Below, one piece after another: positions 1 to 8,617 of a stretch of DNA of 56,977 bases (its first letter is position 1; each line of letters begins with the position of its first letter). Below the pieces are notes generated by a model. The model was not told the origin of the DNA, searched no databases, and saw nothing but the letters and a program-made list of their open reading frames with translations. Origin of the DNA: Candidatus Baltobacteraceae bacterium (GTDB lineage: Bacteria > Vulcanimicrobiota > Vulcanimicrobiia > Vulcanimicrobiales > Vulcanimicrobiaceae); the NCBI GenBank assembly GCA_035502855.1, contig DATJTX010000007.1, positions 1 through 56,977 on the forward strand, read 5' to 3'. The position numbers and the translations under genes were made by a program.

Positions 1-10
1 GCGGTCATAA

Positions 11-116
11 CCCTTCGGGCAAGGGCATTTTCCGGTGCGGGTCTTCGTTGCATCCTCGGTCACAGAGCGCGTTGCTATGCTCCCTCGGATGCGCCTCGAT
101 TCGCACCGGAAAATGC
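11..116. repeat. Double hairpin with perfect 15-bp arms
   Basis: A short hairpin at 11-25 (CCCTT, loop CGGGC, AAGGG) abuts a larger one. The larger has perfect 15-nt inverted arms, GCATTTTCCGGTGCG at 25-39 and its reverse complement at 102-116. Inside it, GCATCC (about 51-56) faces GGATGC (about 87-92), which extends the potential fold. It lies just past the 3' end of the minus-strand JmjC gene. It could be a mobile-element end, a structured RNA or a transcript-end structure; I do not recognise the family. Confidence 0.5.
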
Positions 117-188
117 TCCTTGCGATCGGTACAGCGACTTCTTCAGAGCTTCCCCAGACCGAAACCGGGGAACTCGCTGTGCGGCTCG

Positions 189-1424
189 CTAGCCTTCGAT
201 GATCAGCAGGCCTTCGAGCACGAGCAGCTTGATCAGCAGCTCGCGATGTTCGGGAGAGAGTGCCGGGTCCATCTCCGCCGCGCTCGCCGGTCCGCGCTGC
301 AAACGCTCGAAGGCTGCTTTACAGATCGGCGGGAACGCGACGACCTTCCCGGCGATGAGCAGTTCGATCCCTTCACCGCGCGTTCGTACGACGTACGGGA
401 TCGTCTCGTCGATACGCACCCGCGTCGCCGGGGTGATCGCGAAGGTCTGCAGCGCTTGTGCGAAGGCGCCGTTCGCGTTCGGCCGCGTAAGGCGGAAGAG
501 CTCGTTGAGCGCGATGTCGAGCGCGACCCGCATACGCGGCGTCTCGAACGTCTGGGTGAGGCGCGACTCGAAGAACTGGCCCAGCCGCGTCGCCAGATCT
601 TCCTGCGCGAGCACCGCCGGCGGCAGCGCGTGCCGCAGCTCGACGTCTTGATCGCCCGCAATCCGCAGCGCGAGATCCAGTACGTCGGTGATGCGTACCG
701 GCGCGAGTGCAAAGGTGCAGTGGAGCGAGAGGCTCTGCGACGTCTTGGCTTCGTGCGGAAAGCCGCGCGGAATGTAGAGCGTGTCGCCGGCGCGCAGCCG
801 TACTTCGTCGAGGAGCTTGAGGCCCTCGACCTTCGTGCCGCTGTGGAAGGGCTGCGACTCGAGCGGAAGCTGAATGATCGGCTCGTAGATGCGCCAGGTC
901 TTCTCGCCCGCGATTTGGGCCGTCAGCGTGTCGTGCGTGTCGTGGTGGACCTCGAATCCTTGCGCGGCCGGCGGCGTGAAATACACGTTCGGCTGGGCAA
1001 ACGCCATGAGGTCACGCTGCAGGTGATTGCAAAAGCGCTGCAGCCGCGCGCTGAAGAGCGCCGCATCCTTGATAATGATGGTGTAGCCGTCGGCGAAGTA
1101 CGAGACGACCTTGCGGGCGTCGATCCAGCGGCGCGGGCCTTTGCCGGTGAGCCGCCAGCGCACGCTCGGGCGCTCGTAGGTGAAATCGTCCTCGGGAATC
1201 TCGGGGCTGCCGGCCTTGACCAGCGCGAAGTTCTCCGGCTCGCGCGCGCCGACGACCAGTGAGTCCTCGAGATCCGCAACGTTGTAAACATCGGCAAAGT
1301 AGGCCTCGTCGCCGCGCTCGACGTGGAGGGGCAGCTTCTCGAAGTGCCGGTCGAAGAATTCGGTGACGGTGCGCGGCGCGAGGACGAGCTCCAACGCGGG
1401 GCGGCTGATGAGCGCGGATTCCAC
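189..1424 (-). CDS. JmjC/cupin-fold 2-oxoglutarate oxygenase, ribosomal-oxygenase-like
   Basis: A 411-residue protein with a JmjC-type double-stranded beta helix. The iron ligands are visible as H160-x-D162 in FEVHHDTHD and a distal His224 in YIPRGFPHEA, the layout of the ROX/YcfD/MINA53 group of Fe(II)/2-oxoglutarate oxygenases. Those enzymes hydroxylate ribosomal proteins, and a winged-helix-like C-terminal region usually follows the cupin. The C-terminal 180 residues here are consistent with that but have no motif I can name. Ribosomal substrate is inferred from the family only. The ATG at 1424 gives a complete N-terminus. It is divergent from glutamine synthetase across about 50 bp. Confidence 0.75.
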   Translation of the reverse strand: MESALISRPALELVLAPRTVTEFFDRHFEKLPLHVERGDEAYFADVYNVADLEDSLVVGAREPENFALVKAGSPEIPEDDFTYERPSVRWRLTGKGPRRWIDARKVVSYFADGYTIIIKDAALFSARLQRFCNHLQRDLMAFAQPNVYFTPPAAQGFEVHHDTHDTLTAQIAGEKTWRIYEPIIQLPLESQPFHSGTKVEGLKLLDEVRLRAGDTLYIPRGFPHEAKTSQSLSLHCTFALAPVRITDVLDLALRIAGDQDVELRHALPPAVLAQEDLATRLGQFFESRLTQTFETPRMRVALDIALNELFRLTRPNANGAFAQALQTFAITPATRVRIDETIPYVVRTRGEGIELLIAGKVVAFPPICKAAFERLQRGPASAAEMDPALSPEHRELLIKLLVLEGLLIIEG

Positions 1425-1473
1425 TTCTGGTGATATCGACCGGCCCCGCGAAGGGGCTTAGCGCTTTAACCAA

Positions 1474-2934
1474 ATGGACAAAGGCAAGCCGGTCGGACTG
1501 TATAAATGGGCCGCCATGCGTGACTTCCTCGAACTTCCATACAGCGAACTCGAAGAGCTGAACCTGGCAGCCAAGGAGCAACACAGAAACCGGGTACCCC
1601 TCGACAAGATCCAGGCCGACCGGCTGAGCTACCTCGGCAAGGAGAGCCGTATCAAGGCCGTGACGGTCCTCTTCAGCGACCTCGAAGGCCGTTTGCACAT
1701 GCTCGACTACGACAAGAAGTTCTTGCTCAAGTCGTACGACAATCTGACCTTCGACGGCTCGTCGATCCGCGGTTTCACCGCGCAGCGCGAGAGCGACCTG
1801 CGCCTGGCGCTGGACTGGGGGGCGTTCTACTGGGCGCCCGCCGACGTGTTCGGCCCGGGCAAGATGCTGGTGTTCGGCGACGTGCTCAACCGCGACGGCA
1901 GCCCCTTCTCGGGCGATATCCGCGGCACGTTGAAGCGCCTCTCCGACGATGCCTACAGCAAGAACGGGTACACGCTCAACGCGGCCAATGAAATCGAAGG
2001 TTTCCTCTTCGACGGCATCGACGCGGAGCAAAATTTCTACGAGACCGAGAAATTCGACTACGTCAACACCGGCGGGTACTACAAATCACTGCCGGGCGAT
2101 CCTCTGCGCCGTTTCATCGATACGGTTGCCGAGGTGCAGCGCGCGATGGGATTCGAGAACGAAAAAGATCATCCCGAGGTCGCGCCCTCGCAGTTCGAGA
2201 TCAACTACAACTACGGCGAGGCGGTTTCGGCCGCCGACCGGATCGCGCTCTACAAATTGATCTGCCGGCAAGTCGCGACCGGCATGGGCATGACCGCAAG
2301 CTTCCTTCCCAAACCCGTCGTCGGCGTCAACGGCAGCGGCATGCATACCAACGTGTCGGTGAGCAAAGACGGCAAGAATCTGTTTTGGGATCCGAAGGGC
2401 GACGAGAACCTGAGTTCGCTCGCGCTTTCCTTCACCGATCGGATTTTGAGCGCCGGCGAAGACATCTGTTTGATGCTCAATTCCTCGGTGAACGCCTACC
2501 GGCGTCTCGATCCTCACTTCGAAGCGCCGAATCAAATCATGGCATCGGCGATCGATCGCGGCTCGATGGTGCGCTTTCCGATCGGCAACGAACGCAGCGT
2601 GCGCATCGAGGTGCGCTCGGTGGCGCCCGATGCAAACCCATACATGGTGATGCTGGCGGTCTTCAAGACCGGTCTCGAAGGCACGATCTCGAGTACGCCC
2701 AACCTGCGTCAGGCCAAGCGCTTTCTTCCCGACAACATCTACGACGCGCTGGCGGCATTCCGGAACTCGAAGTGGACGAGCGCGATGCTCGGTGATGACG
2801 TGAAGGAACGCTACGCGGAGTTGAAGCAAGTCGCAGCCGACCGCTGCCCGCGTTCGCTCGGCACCTACGTGAAGGCGCCGGAAGTGCAGTTCCACCACGA
2901 AGTCTACAACCAATATCTCTGGAATTTATTTTAG
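1474..2934 (+). CDS. glnA: Glutamine synthetase, type I family
   Basis: Condenses glutamate and ammonium to glutamine using ATP. The beta-Grasp segment ends at DGSS (94-97), followed by the catalytic NEIEGFLF strand, PSQFEINY, the GVNGSGMHTNVSV ATP loop and the FPIGNERSVRIEVR glutamate-binding loop. Length (486 aa) suits GSI-like proteins. The NLYDLPPEE adenylylation motif is absent; the corresponding region reads NIYDALAAFRNS, so adenylylation control is unlikely. A second in-frame ATG at 1516 is a possible start. Neither start has a clear Shine-Dalgarno. The ammonium transporter follows after 176 bp, forming an ammonium-assimilation block. Confidence 0.9.
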   Translation: MDKGKPVGLYKWAAMRDFLELPYSELEELNLAAKEQHRNRVPLDKIQADRLSYLGKESRIKAVTVLFSDLEGRLHMLDYDKKFLLKSYDNLTFDGSSIRGFTAQRESDLRLALDWGAFYWAPADVFGPGKMLVFGDVLNRDGSPFSGDIRGTLKRLSDDAYSKNGYTLNAANEIEGFLFDGIDAEQNFYETEKFDYVNTGGYYKSLPGDPLRRFIDTVAEVQRAMGFENEKDHPEVAPSQFEINYNYGEAVSAADRIALYKLICRQVATGMGMTASFLPKPVVGVNGSGMHTNVSVSKDGKNLFWDPKGDENLSSLALSFTDRILSAGEDICLMLNSSVNAYRRLDPHFEAPNQIMASAIDRGSMVRFPIGNERSVRIEVRSVAPDANPYMVMLAVFKTGLEGTISSTPNLRQAKRFLPDNIYDALAAFRNSKWTSAMLGDDVKERYAELKQVAADRCPRSLGTYVKAPEVQFHHEVYNQYLWNLF

Positions 2935-3110
2935 AGAAGGCCCGAAATAGCGCGCATTGTTTGTCATCCTGAGCGTCTTTAGCCCGTATCGTCGCTTTCT
3001 CGATCTGGCCTAAAATAGCGTTTCCGAGTTCACCGCCTGGATAATGCGCTGGCGGCCTTGCGCGGATACGATACTCCAATCTCTCACTCTTCGCGTTAAG
3101 GGGTTGGGTC

Positions 3111-4505
3111 GTGTTTGTATTAGCTGACGTAAATCCGTATCTCGAAGCCCCGAAATGGCTGAACTCCGGCGATACCGCGTGGCAGCTCACCGCCGCGACG
3201 TTCGTCGGACTGCAAAGCGTTCCGGGTCTCGCCATCCTCTACGCCGGACTCGTCAAGAAGAAGTGGGCGCTCAATTCGGCGGTCATGGTTTTCTACGCGT
3301 TTTCGGTCGTGCTGCTCTCGTGGACGCTGCTGAGCTACAACATGAGCTTCGGCAATCCGGCCAAACTCGGCCCGGGGATCCTTGCGGCGTTCATCGGCAT
3401 TCCGGGGCCCGCGCTCGGTCCGTTTTACGAGATCGGGCAGTCGGTCGTTCCGCTCGCGGCGAGCGGAATGCCGGCGCTGCACTTCCCCGGCTCCGCGATG
3501 ATCTACTTCCAGTTCGTCTTCGCGGCGATCACGCCGATCCTCATCGCGGGCTCGGTCTTCGGCCGCATGAACTTCAAAGCATGGATGCTCTTCGTTCCGC
3601 TTTGGAGCATCATCGTCTACTCGATCGGCGCGTTCGCGCTGTGGGGCGGCGGCTGGCTCGCACAACTCGGAGCGGTCGATTACTCGGGCGGTTACGTGAT
3701 TCATTTGGCGGCTGGCATCTCCGGCTTTACCGCTGCGGCCGTCGTCGGTCCGCGTCTGCTCGCCGATCAGCGTGATTTCGAGCCCAACAATCTGATCATG
3801 GCGTTCGCCGGCGCCGGCATACTCTGGCTCGGCTGGAACGGCTTCAACGGCGGCGACCCGTACTTCGCCAACGCCGATGCCGGTGCGGCGGTGCTCAACA
3901 CGAACATCGCGACCGCGACGGCACTGCTCGTGTGGCTGATTGCCGACATGTTCGCGACCGGCAAACCGAACGCGGTCTCGATGATCAACGGCATGATCGC
4001 GGGGCTCGTCGCGATCACGCCGTGCGCCGGTTACGTGAACGGGTACGGCGCGATCATGGTCGGTGTGGTCACGATCGTTCCTTGGCTCACGCTTCGCTAT
4101 CTCAGCCGTCTCTCGTTCTTCAAGAAGGTCGACGACACGTTCTCGGTTCTGCACACGCACGGCGTGGCGGGCCTGGTGGGCGGATTGATGGCCGGCCTCG
4201 TCGCCGATCCGAATATGATCGAGTACGTTGCCAACGCCGCGGCGGGCAAAAATGCCGCGACCGTTTCGGTTTCGGGTTGGCTCTACGGCGGCGGCCCGAC
4301 GCAGTTCGTGCATCAAGCCGAAGCGGCGGCGTTCATCATCGTCACCAACGTCATCGGCACGTTCGTGATCCTGAAGGTGATCAGTTTCATCGTGCCGCTA
4401 CGCGTTACCGAGGACCACATGGAAGCGGGCGATCTCGCCATCCACGGTGTCGACCCGATCCCGGGCATCGGCGTTCCGGCCGCGCCTGCGGGCTCGCGCG
4501 CATGA
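3111..4505 (+). CDS. amtB: Ammonium transporter Amt
   Basis: A 464-residue polytopic protein of the Amt/MEP/Rh family that moves ammonium across the inner membrane. The diagnostic DYSGGYVIHLAAG segment holds Asp190 and pore His198. The second pore histidine is His350 in LHTHGVAGLVGG, completing the twin-His pair. The start is GTG at 3111, preceded by an AAGGGG purine tract. The TGA stop overlaps the ATG of the downstream porin (ATGA), so the two should be translationally coupled. No glnK/PII gene is nearby. Confidence 0.93.
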   Translation: MFVLADVNPYLEAPKWLNSGDTAWQLTAATFVGLQSVPGLAILYAGLVKKKWALNSAVMVFYAFSVVLLSWTLLSYNMSFGNPAKLGPGILAAFIGIPGPALGPFYEIGQSVVPLAASGMPALHFPGSAMIYFQFVFAAITPILIAGSVFGRMNFKAWMLFVPLWSIIVYSIGAFALWGGGWLAQLGAVDYSGGYVIHLAAGISGFTAAAVVGPRLLADQRDFEPNNLIMAFAGAGILWLGWNGFNGGDPYFANADAGAAVLNTNIATATALLVWLIADMFATGKPNAVSMINGMIAGLVAITPCAGYVNGYGAIMVGVVTIVPWLTLRYLSRLSFFKKVDDTFSVLHTHGVAGLVGGLMAGLVADPNMIEYVANAAAGKNAATVSVSGWLYGGGPTQFVHQAEAAAFIIVTNVIGTFVILKVISFIVPLRVTEDHMEAGDLAIHGVDPIPGIGVPAAPAGSRA

Positions 4506-5701
4506 GGGTAGCAGCACTGGCGCTCGTGGCGGCCGTGGCCGCCGCGGGCGCTCTGGGGGCAGCGACGGCGGCGTCTGCACAGCAGACGCCGCCGCCTACT
4601 CCGGCGCCGACGCCGACCCCAACCGCAACCCCATACGCCTCCGGCGCGATCGGGGGCGACCTCATGATCGTGGGCATACAAACATACAACACCAATGTCA
4701 GCGGCGCGCTCGATACGCCGAACGGCGCCGACAAACAGGGACGCGACGACCTGAGCGACCTGCTCGTCAACGCGAGCGCGACATCGGGGTATTACAAGAT
4801 CTCCGCGACGGCCGGCGGGTACAACTTTCCGACCGTCGGCACCGCGATCAATTCGACGTTCAATAACTACAAGTCGCTCACCGATAACGCGACGTGCGCG
4901 AACACGAGTTGCTATTCGCTCGTTCCGCTGTGGCAAGCCGCCTACACCTCGCCCGATCAGCATCTCACGATCTACGGAGGACAGATCGGAACGCTGCTCG
5001 GCGCGGAGGGCGCGTTCACCTATCAAAACGTCGACATCGAGCGGGGACTGGGATGGGCGCTCGAGCCGGTGGTGAGCCGCGGCGTGCACGCCGGCTACAG
5101 CAATGGCCCATGGACGGTTGCCGCGGAATACAACGACGGCTTCTACAGCGGTTCGCTGCGCACGATCGAATACGAGGTCGCCTGGGCTCCCTCGAGTGCG
5201 ACCTCGCTTACCTTCGTCGGGATGAATCCGGGCGCGAACACGCCCGGCAATGCCACGTCTGCGATCGCAAACCAATCCGAGTACAATTTGATGTACTCGC
5301 GCGCCGCGGGGAAATGGCAATTCTCGCCGTACGCGCTCTGGGTGCGTTCGCCATCGTCCGCGGCCCTGGGATTCACGAGCGCGGAGTCGGACTACGCGCT
5401 CTCGCTGCTCGGTTCGTACACGTTCTCCAACGCCTTCCTGGTCGGATTTCGCATCGAAGACGCGGAGAACGAAGCGGCGACCAGTGATCTGAGCCCCAAC
5501 GCGTTCCTGTTGTACGGTCCGGGGAGCGGAGCGACGACGTTCACGCTCACTCCCACCCTGAAATTCGGCGGGTCCGGCATCCTCCGGGTCGAGTGGGCGC
5601 ATGCGAGCGTGCGCAACGGCATCGCTGGAACGATTTTTGGAACGGCGGGATCGCTCACGTCGCAAAACCGGATCGGTTTCGAGTTCGGCGCGAGCCACTA
5701 A
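4502..5701 (+). CDS. Outer-membrane beta-barrel porin, BBP2-like
   Basis: A 399-residue protein with an Ala-rich signal peptide ending near ASAQQ. A Pro/Thr linker (PPPTPAPTPTPTATP) follows, then a barrel of alternating aromatic/polar strands ending in ...RIGFEFGASH. The segment GGQIGTLLGAEGAFTYQN, with ERGL and GPWTVAAEYNDGFYSG, resembles the BBP2/OmpL-like porin family. Its start overlaps the amtB stop. That coupling suggests it is the outer-membrane entry route for ammonium or a nitrogenous solute; the substrate is inferred from context alone. Confidence 0.75.
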   Translation: MRVAALALVAAVAAAGALGAATAASAQQTPPPTPAPTPTPTATPYASGAIGGDLMIVGIQTYNTNVSGALDTPNGADKQGRDDLSDLLVNASATSGYYKISATAGGYNFPTVGTAINSTFNNYKSLTDNATCANTSCYSLVPLWQAAYTSPDQHLTIYGGQIGTLLGAEGAFTYQNVDIERGLGWALEPVVSRGVHAGYSNGPWTVAAEYNDGFYSGSLRTIEYEVAWAPSSATSLTFVGMNPGANTPGNATSAIANQSEYNLMYSRAAGKWQFSPYALWVRSPSSAALGFTSAESDYALSLLGSYTFSNAFLVGFRIEDAENEAATSDLSPNAFLLYGPGSGATTFTLTPTLKFGGSGILRVEWAHASVRNGIAGTIFGTAGSLTSQNRIGFEFGASH

Positions 5702-5725
5702 GGGAAGGAACGGAAGGCGCGGAAT

Positions 5726-5739
5726 CGAACATATGTTCG
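5726..5739. promoter_or_regulatory. LexA-type palindrome CGAACATATGTTCG
   Basis: A perfect 14-bp palindrome that fits the Bacillus/actinobacterial SOS-box pattern CGAAC-N4-GTTCG exactly. It lies 172 bp upstream of rpsR, in front of the rpsR-rplI-lon-dnaB operon. LexA control is inferred; no lexA gene is in the window. Confidence 0.5.
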
Positions 5740-5781
5740 TCGCAAAGGCACTAGAACGGGGCGGGAGGACGTGATAAGATC

Positions 5782-5843
5782 AGCCGTCCGGTCCACCCTG
5801 GAAGGGCCGGCAGTGGTTCGGGTTTAGCCCGAGTCACTTGGCT
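5782..5843 (+). ncRNA. Candidate three-way-junction leader RNA upstream of rpsR
   Basis: An outer helix AGCC (5782-5785) pairs with GGCT (5840-5843). Inside are two hairpins. The first has CCGG and CCCT closed by GGA with AGGG and CCGG, and a 4-nt bulge on its 5' side. The second is a continuous 10-bp helix, GTGGTTCGGG with CCCGAGTCAC, with two G-U pairs and a TTTAG loop. It sits about 70 nt before the rpsR start, so an autoregulatory S18 (S6:S18-type) leader is possible. I have not matched it to that published consensus. Confidence 0.4.
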
Positions 5844-5851
5844 AGAACGCC

Positions 5852-5875
5852 GTCATCCTGAGCTTGTCGAAGGGC
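5852..5875. repeat. Dispersed GTCATCCTGAGC repeat, short copy
   Basis: GTCATCCTGAGCTTGTCGAAGG, a truncated member of the palindromic intergenic repeat family also seen near 28.5, 28.8, 33.2, 42.4 and 56.3 kb. It lies between the candidate leader RNA and rpsR. Confidence 0.6.
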
Positions 5876-5910
5876 GGCGTTTCAACCACCTAGTCGAAAG
5901 GACAACATAC

Positions 5911-6159
5911 GTGGCCGCCACCAAGACGAAGCGCGCGGTGAAAGATCGCCGCCCGAAGCGCAAATCGTGTAATTTCTGCGCCGACAAGGCGATCGACATC
6001 AGTTATCGCGACGTGAACCGCCTCAAGAAATACGTTTCCGAGCGCGGTAAGATCGTTCCGCGGCGCATCTCCGGCAATTGCGCCAAGCATCAACGGTTGC
6101 TGACGACCGCGGTCAAGCGCGCGCGCGTCATCGCGTTTCTTCCTTACGTTTCCGAATAG
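5911..6159 (+). CDS. rpsR: 30S ribosomal protein S18
   Basis: An 82-residue basic protein. After the N-terminal extension come the family landmarks [29 protein letters not shown] (in part) and [14 protein letters not shown]18 binds S6 on the platform of the small subunit. The start is GTG at 5911 with AAAGGA seven bases upstream. It is followed after 16 bp by rplI. No rpsF or ssb lies upstream, unlike the common rpsF-ssb-rpsR order. C21 and C24 keep a partial CxxC zinc-ribbon remnant. Confidence 0.95.
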   Translation: MAATKTKRAVKDRRPKRKSCNFCADKAIDISYRDVNRLKKYVSERGKIVPRRISGNCAKHQRLLTTAVKRARVIAFLPYVSE

Positions 6160-6175
6160 CCACGGGGTTCTCAAC

Positions 6176-6622
6176 ATGAAGGTCATTCTTCTGGGCGACG
6201 TCAAGGCGCTCGGAAAGAAGGGCGACGTGGTCGACGTCGCCGAGGGATACGCGCGCAATTTCCTCCTTCCGCGCAATCTTGCGTCGGAGGCGAACAAAGG
6301 CGCGCTCGCCGCGCACGCCGACCAAAAGCGCGCGCAGGAAAAGCGCGAGGCGCAGACGCTCGCGCAAGCCAAGGAACTCGCCAGCAAAATCGAGAGCATG
6401 CAGCTCGACGTCAAAGCCAAGGCCGGCGGCAACGGCAAGCTCTTCGGTGCCGTTACCAACGCCGACGTCGCACACGCGCTCGCCAAGGCACTCGAAGTCG
6501 ACGTCGACAAACACAAGATCGAGATCAAGAGCGCGATCAAGGCGCTCGGGTCCTATCCCGTGGAAATCAAACTCCATCGCAACGTGGTCGCCAAAGCGAC
6601 GATCAACGTCGTTTCCTCGTAG
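6176..6622 (+). CDS. rplI: 50S ribosomal protein L9
   Basis: A 148-residue protein of standard length. The N-terminal domain begins [21 protein letters not shown] and contains [13 protein letters not shown], the L9 signature. A long central helix rich in Ala, Lys and Glu and a C-terminal 23S-binding domain follow. It lies between rpsR and the Lon-family protease, an order shared with several Firmicutes. Confidence 0.96.
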   Translation: MKVILLGDVKALGKKGDVVDVAEGYARNFLLPRNLASEANKGALAAHADQKRAQEKREAQTLAQAKELASKIESMQLDVKAKAGGNGKLFGAVTNADVAHALAKALEVDVDKHKIEIKSAIKALGSYPVEIKLHRNVVAKATINVVSS

Positions 6623-6633
6623 GCCGGCGAATC

Positions 6634-8607
6634 GTGGCGGCCGGATCCGACGGCACCTATGCCTCGCGCCTGCGGCGCAAATACGGCGTTGAAGACGAGC
6701 TGAACCGCTACGTCTCGGCACTCTACGAGATGCTGGCCGGAGCGATCGGTCACGACAAGCTCGTGCTTCGTGCCGGAAAGGTGAGCGCACTGAAGATGAT
6801 GCGCTCGCAAAACCTTTCCGATCGTTTGTGCGCGCTCGGCCGACTGGTCTTCGAGGATCCGACGCTCGAACGAGCGACCACGCGCGCCCAACAGCGCAAG
6901 ACGATCGCCGAGATCGAAGAAGCGATGGCGGATCTGCTCGCGCAGAAGAGCGTGGGCGACGCGATCGATCGCAAGGTCTCCGAGAAGATGAACGCGCGTC
7001 ATCAGGAGTACCTCAACGATCTCAAACTCGAGGCGCTCCGCGAGGACGCCGGGCCCGAAACGCCGGCGACGCAGGCGAAACTCGAGGAACTCGAAGCGCT
7101 TTCGCAGCGCAGCCTCGCGGCATCGGCGTTGCAGCAACTGCGTCCGCAGCGCCTCGCCGAAATCATCGGACAAGAGAGCGCGATCAAAGCGCTGCTCGCA
7201 AAGATCAGCTCGCCCTACCCGCAACACGTCATTTTGTATGGACCGCCGGGCGTGGGCAAGACCACGGCCGCGCGGCTGGTGCTGGAACTCGCGAAAACGC
7301 GCGCGTACACACCGTTTGCGAAAGACGCGCCCTTTATCGAGACGAGCGGCACGACGCTGCGCTGGGATCCGCGCGAGACGACCAACCCGCTCTTGGGCAG
7401 CGTCCACGATCCGATCTATCAGGGCAGCCGGCGTGAGTTCGCCGAAGGCGGGGTCCCCGAGCCCAAGCTCGGGCTCGTGACGCGGGCGCATGGCGGCGTG
7501 CTCTTCATCGACGAAATCGGCGAGCTCGACCCGCTCTTGCAAACGCGTCTGCTCAAGGTCCTCGAAGACAAACGCGTTACCTTCGAGTCCTCGTACTACG
7601 ATAAATCCGCGCCGAACGTGCCGGCCTACGTCAGGCGCCTCTTCGAAGAGGGCGCTCCGGCGGATTTCGTGCTGATCGGCGCGACGACGCGCGATCCCGA
7701 GGAGATCGACCCGGCGGTCCGCTCGCGCGCGTCCGAAATCTTTTTTTCGCCGCTCACGCAGCACCAAGTCGTTTCGATCGTACAAGCCGCAATCAAGCGC
7801 CTCGGCGCCAAAGCCGCGCGCGGTGTGCCGCAACTGATCGCCTCGTACACGATCGAGGGACGCAAGGCGGTGCAGATCGTCGCCGACGCGTACAGCCAAG
7901 CGCTCTACCGCGTCGATCCGCGCAAGAACAACGCGCCGGTTATGTTGACCGAAGCCGACGTGCGCGTGGTCGTGCAAACTTCGCGTCTGGTGCCGCACAC
8001 ACTCGTCAAGGCGCGCGCGGCACGCGAGATCGGCAAGACGTTCGGCCTGGGCGTGCACAACTATCTAGGCAGCATCATCGAGATCGAAGCGGTCGCGTTC
8101 GCCGCAGCGCAGACCGGGAGAGGAACGATTCGCTTCAACGACACGGCCGGCTCGATGGCCAAGGATTCGGTCTTCAACGCGACCAGCGTACTGCGCGCGC
8201 AAACCGGTATCGACGTCGCCGATTTCGATCTGCACATCAATATCGTGGGCGGAGGGAATATCGACGGTCCCTCGGCGGGCTTGGCGATCTTCCTCGCGCT
8301 CTACTCCTCCACCACCAAGACGCCCCTGCCCCAAGATGCGGCAATTACCGGTGAGCTCTCGATTCAGGGCAAGATCCGCGCAGTGGGAGGCGTAGTGGAA
8401 AAACTCTACGCCGCACGTCAAGCAGGCATGCGTGCGATGCTCCTGCCGAAGGAGAACGCGCGCGAAGTCGACGTCGCACTCTCGGGAATCGAGATCCTTC
8501 CGGTCGCTACGGTGGATCAAGCACTGCGTGCACTTCGCGTCCACAAGATATCCACCCGTCGTTCGCAAGGTCGCTCACAAGCCGCGCGTCGCAAGACCCG
8601 GGCATGA
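6634..8607 (+). CDS. Lon-family ATP-dependent protease (LonC/LonB-like)
   Basis: A 657-residue cytosolic protease fusing an AAA+ module to a C-terminal Lon peptidase. Walker A is GPPGVGKT (203-210) and Walker B is GGVLFIDE (287-294). The catalytic dyad is Ser547 in DGPSAG and Lys590 in GGVVEK. The N-terminal 170 residues are helical and coiled-coil-like, not the canonical LAN substrate domain. There is no membrane segment, which distinguishes it from membrane LonB. The rplI-lon-dnaB order matches the LonC subfamily locus I recall from Firmicutes. Start is GTG at 6634, 11 bp after rplI. Confidence 0.85.
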   Translation: MAAGSDGTYASRLRRKYGVEDELNRYVSALYEMLAGAIGHDKLVLRAGKVSALKMMRSQNLSDRLCALGRLVFEDPTLERATTRAQQRKTIAEIEEAMADLLAQKSVGDAIDRKVSEKMNARHQEYLNDLKLEALREDAGPETPATQAKLEELEALSQRSLAASALQQLRPQRLAEIIGQESAIKALLAKISSPYPQHVILYGPPGVGKTTAARLVLELAKTRAYTPFAKDAPFIETSGTTLRWDPRETTNPLLGSVHDPIYQGSRREFAEGGVPEPKLGLVTRAHGGVLFIDEIGELDPLLQTRLLKVLEDKRVTFESSYYDKSAPNVPAYVRRLFEEGAPADFVLIGATTRDPEEIDPAVRSRASEIFFSPLTQHQVVSIVQAAIKRLGAKAARGVPQLIASYTIEGRKAVQIVADAYSQALYRVDPRKNNAPVMLTEADVRVVVQTSRLVPHTLVKARAAREIGKTFGLGVHNYLGSIIEIEAVAFAAAQTGRGTIRFNDTAGSMAKDSVFNATSVLRAQTGIDVADFDLHINIVGGGNIDGPSAGLAIFLALYSSTTKTPLPQDAAITGELSIQGKIRAVGGVVEKLYAARQAGMRAMLLPKENAREVDVALSGIEILPVATVDQALRALRVHKISTRRSQGRSQAARRKTRA

Positions 8608-8617
8608 GGAGTCCGCG

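Noticed and set aside
48-1262. A 404-codon plus-strand open frame opposite the JmjC gene
   Set aside because: Arg-rich, low-complexity translation with no family resemblance. It is the antisense shadow of a clear JmjC gene in high-GC DNA; the same applies to the other long antisense frames.
4580-4635. Pro/Thr-rich codons as a separate repeat element
   Set aside because: They encode the linker after the porin signal peptide, in frame with it.
5771-5827. An 18-codon GTG frame before rpsR as a leader peptide
   Set aside because: The GGAGGA tract ends one base before the GTG, too close for ribosome binding. The region is better explained by the hairpins.
8432-8617. A longer DnaB N-terminus from an in-frame ATG at 8432
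   Set aside because: This part lies wholly within the Lon-family gene and is Arg/Ser-rich. The TTG at 8618 has a good ribosome site and matches the family start.
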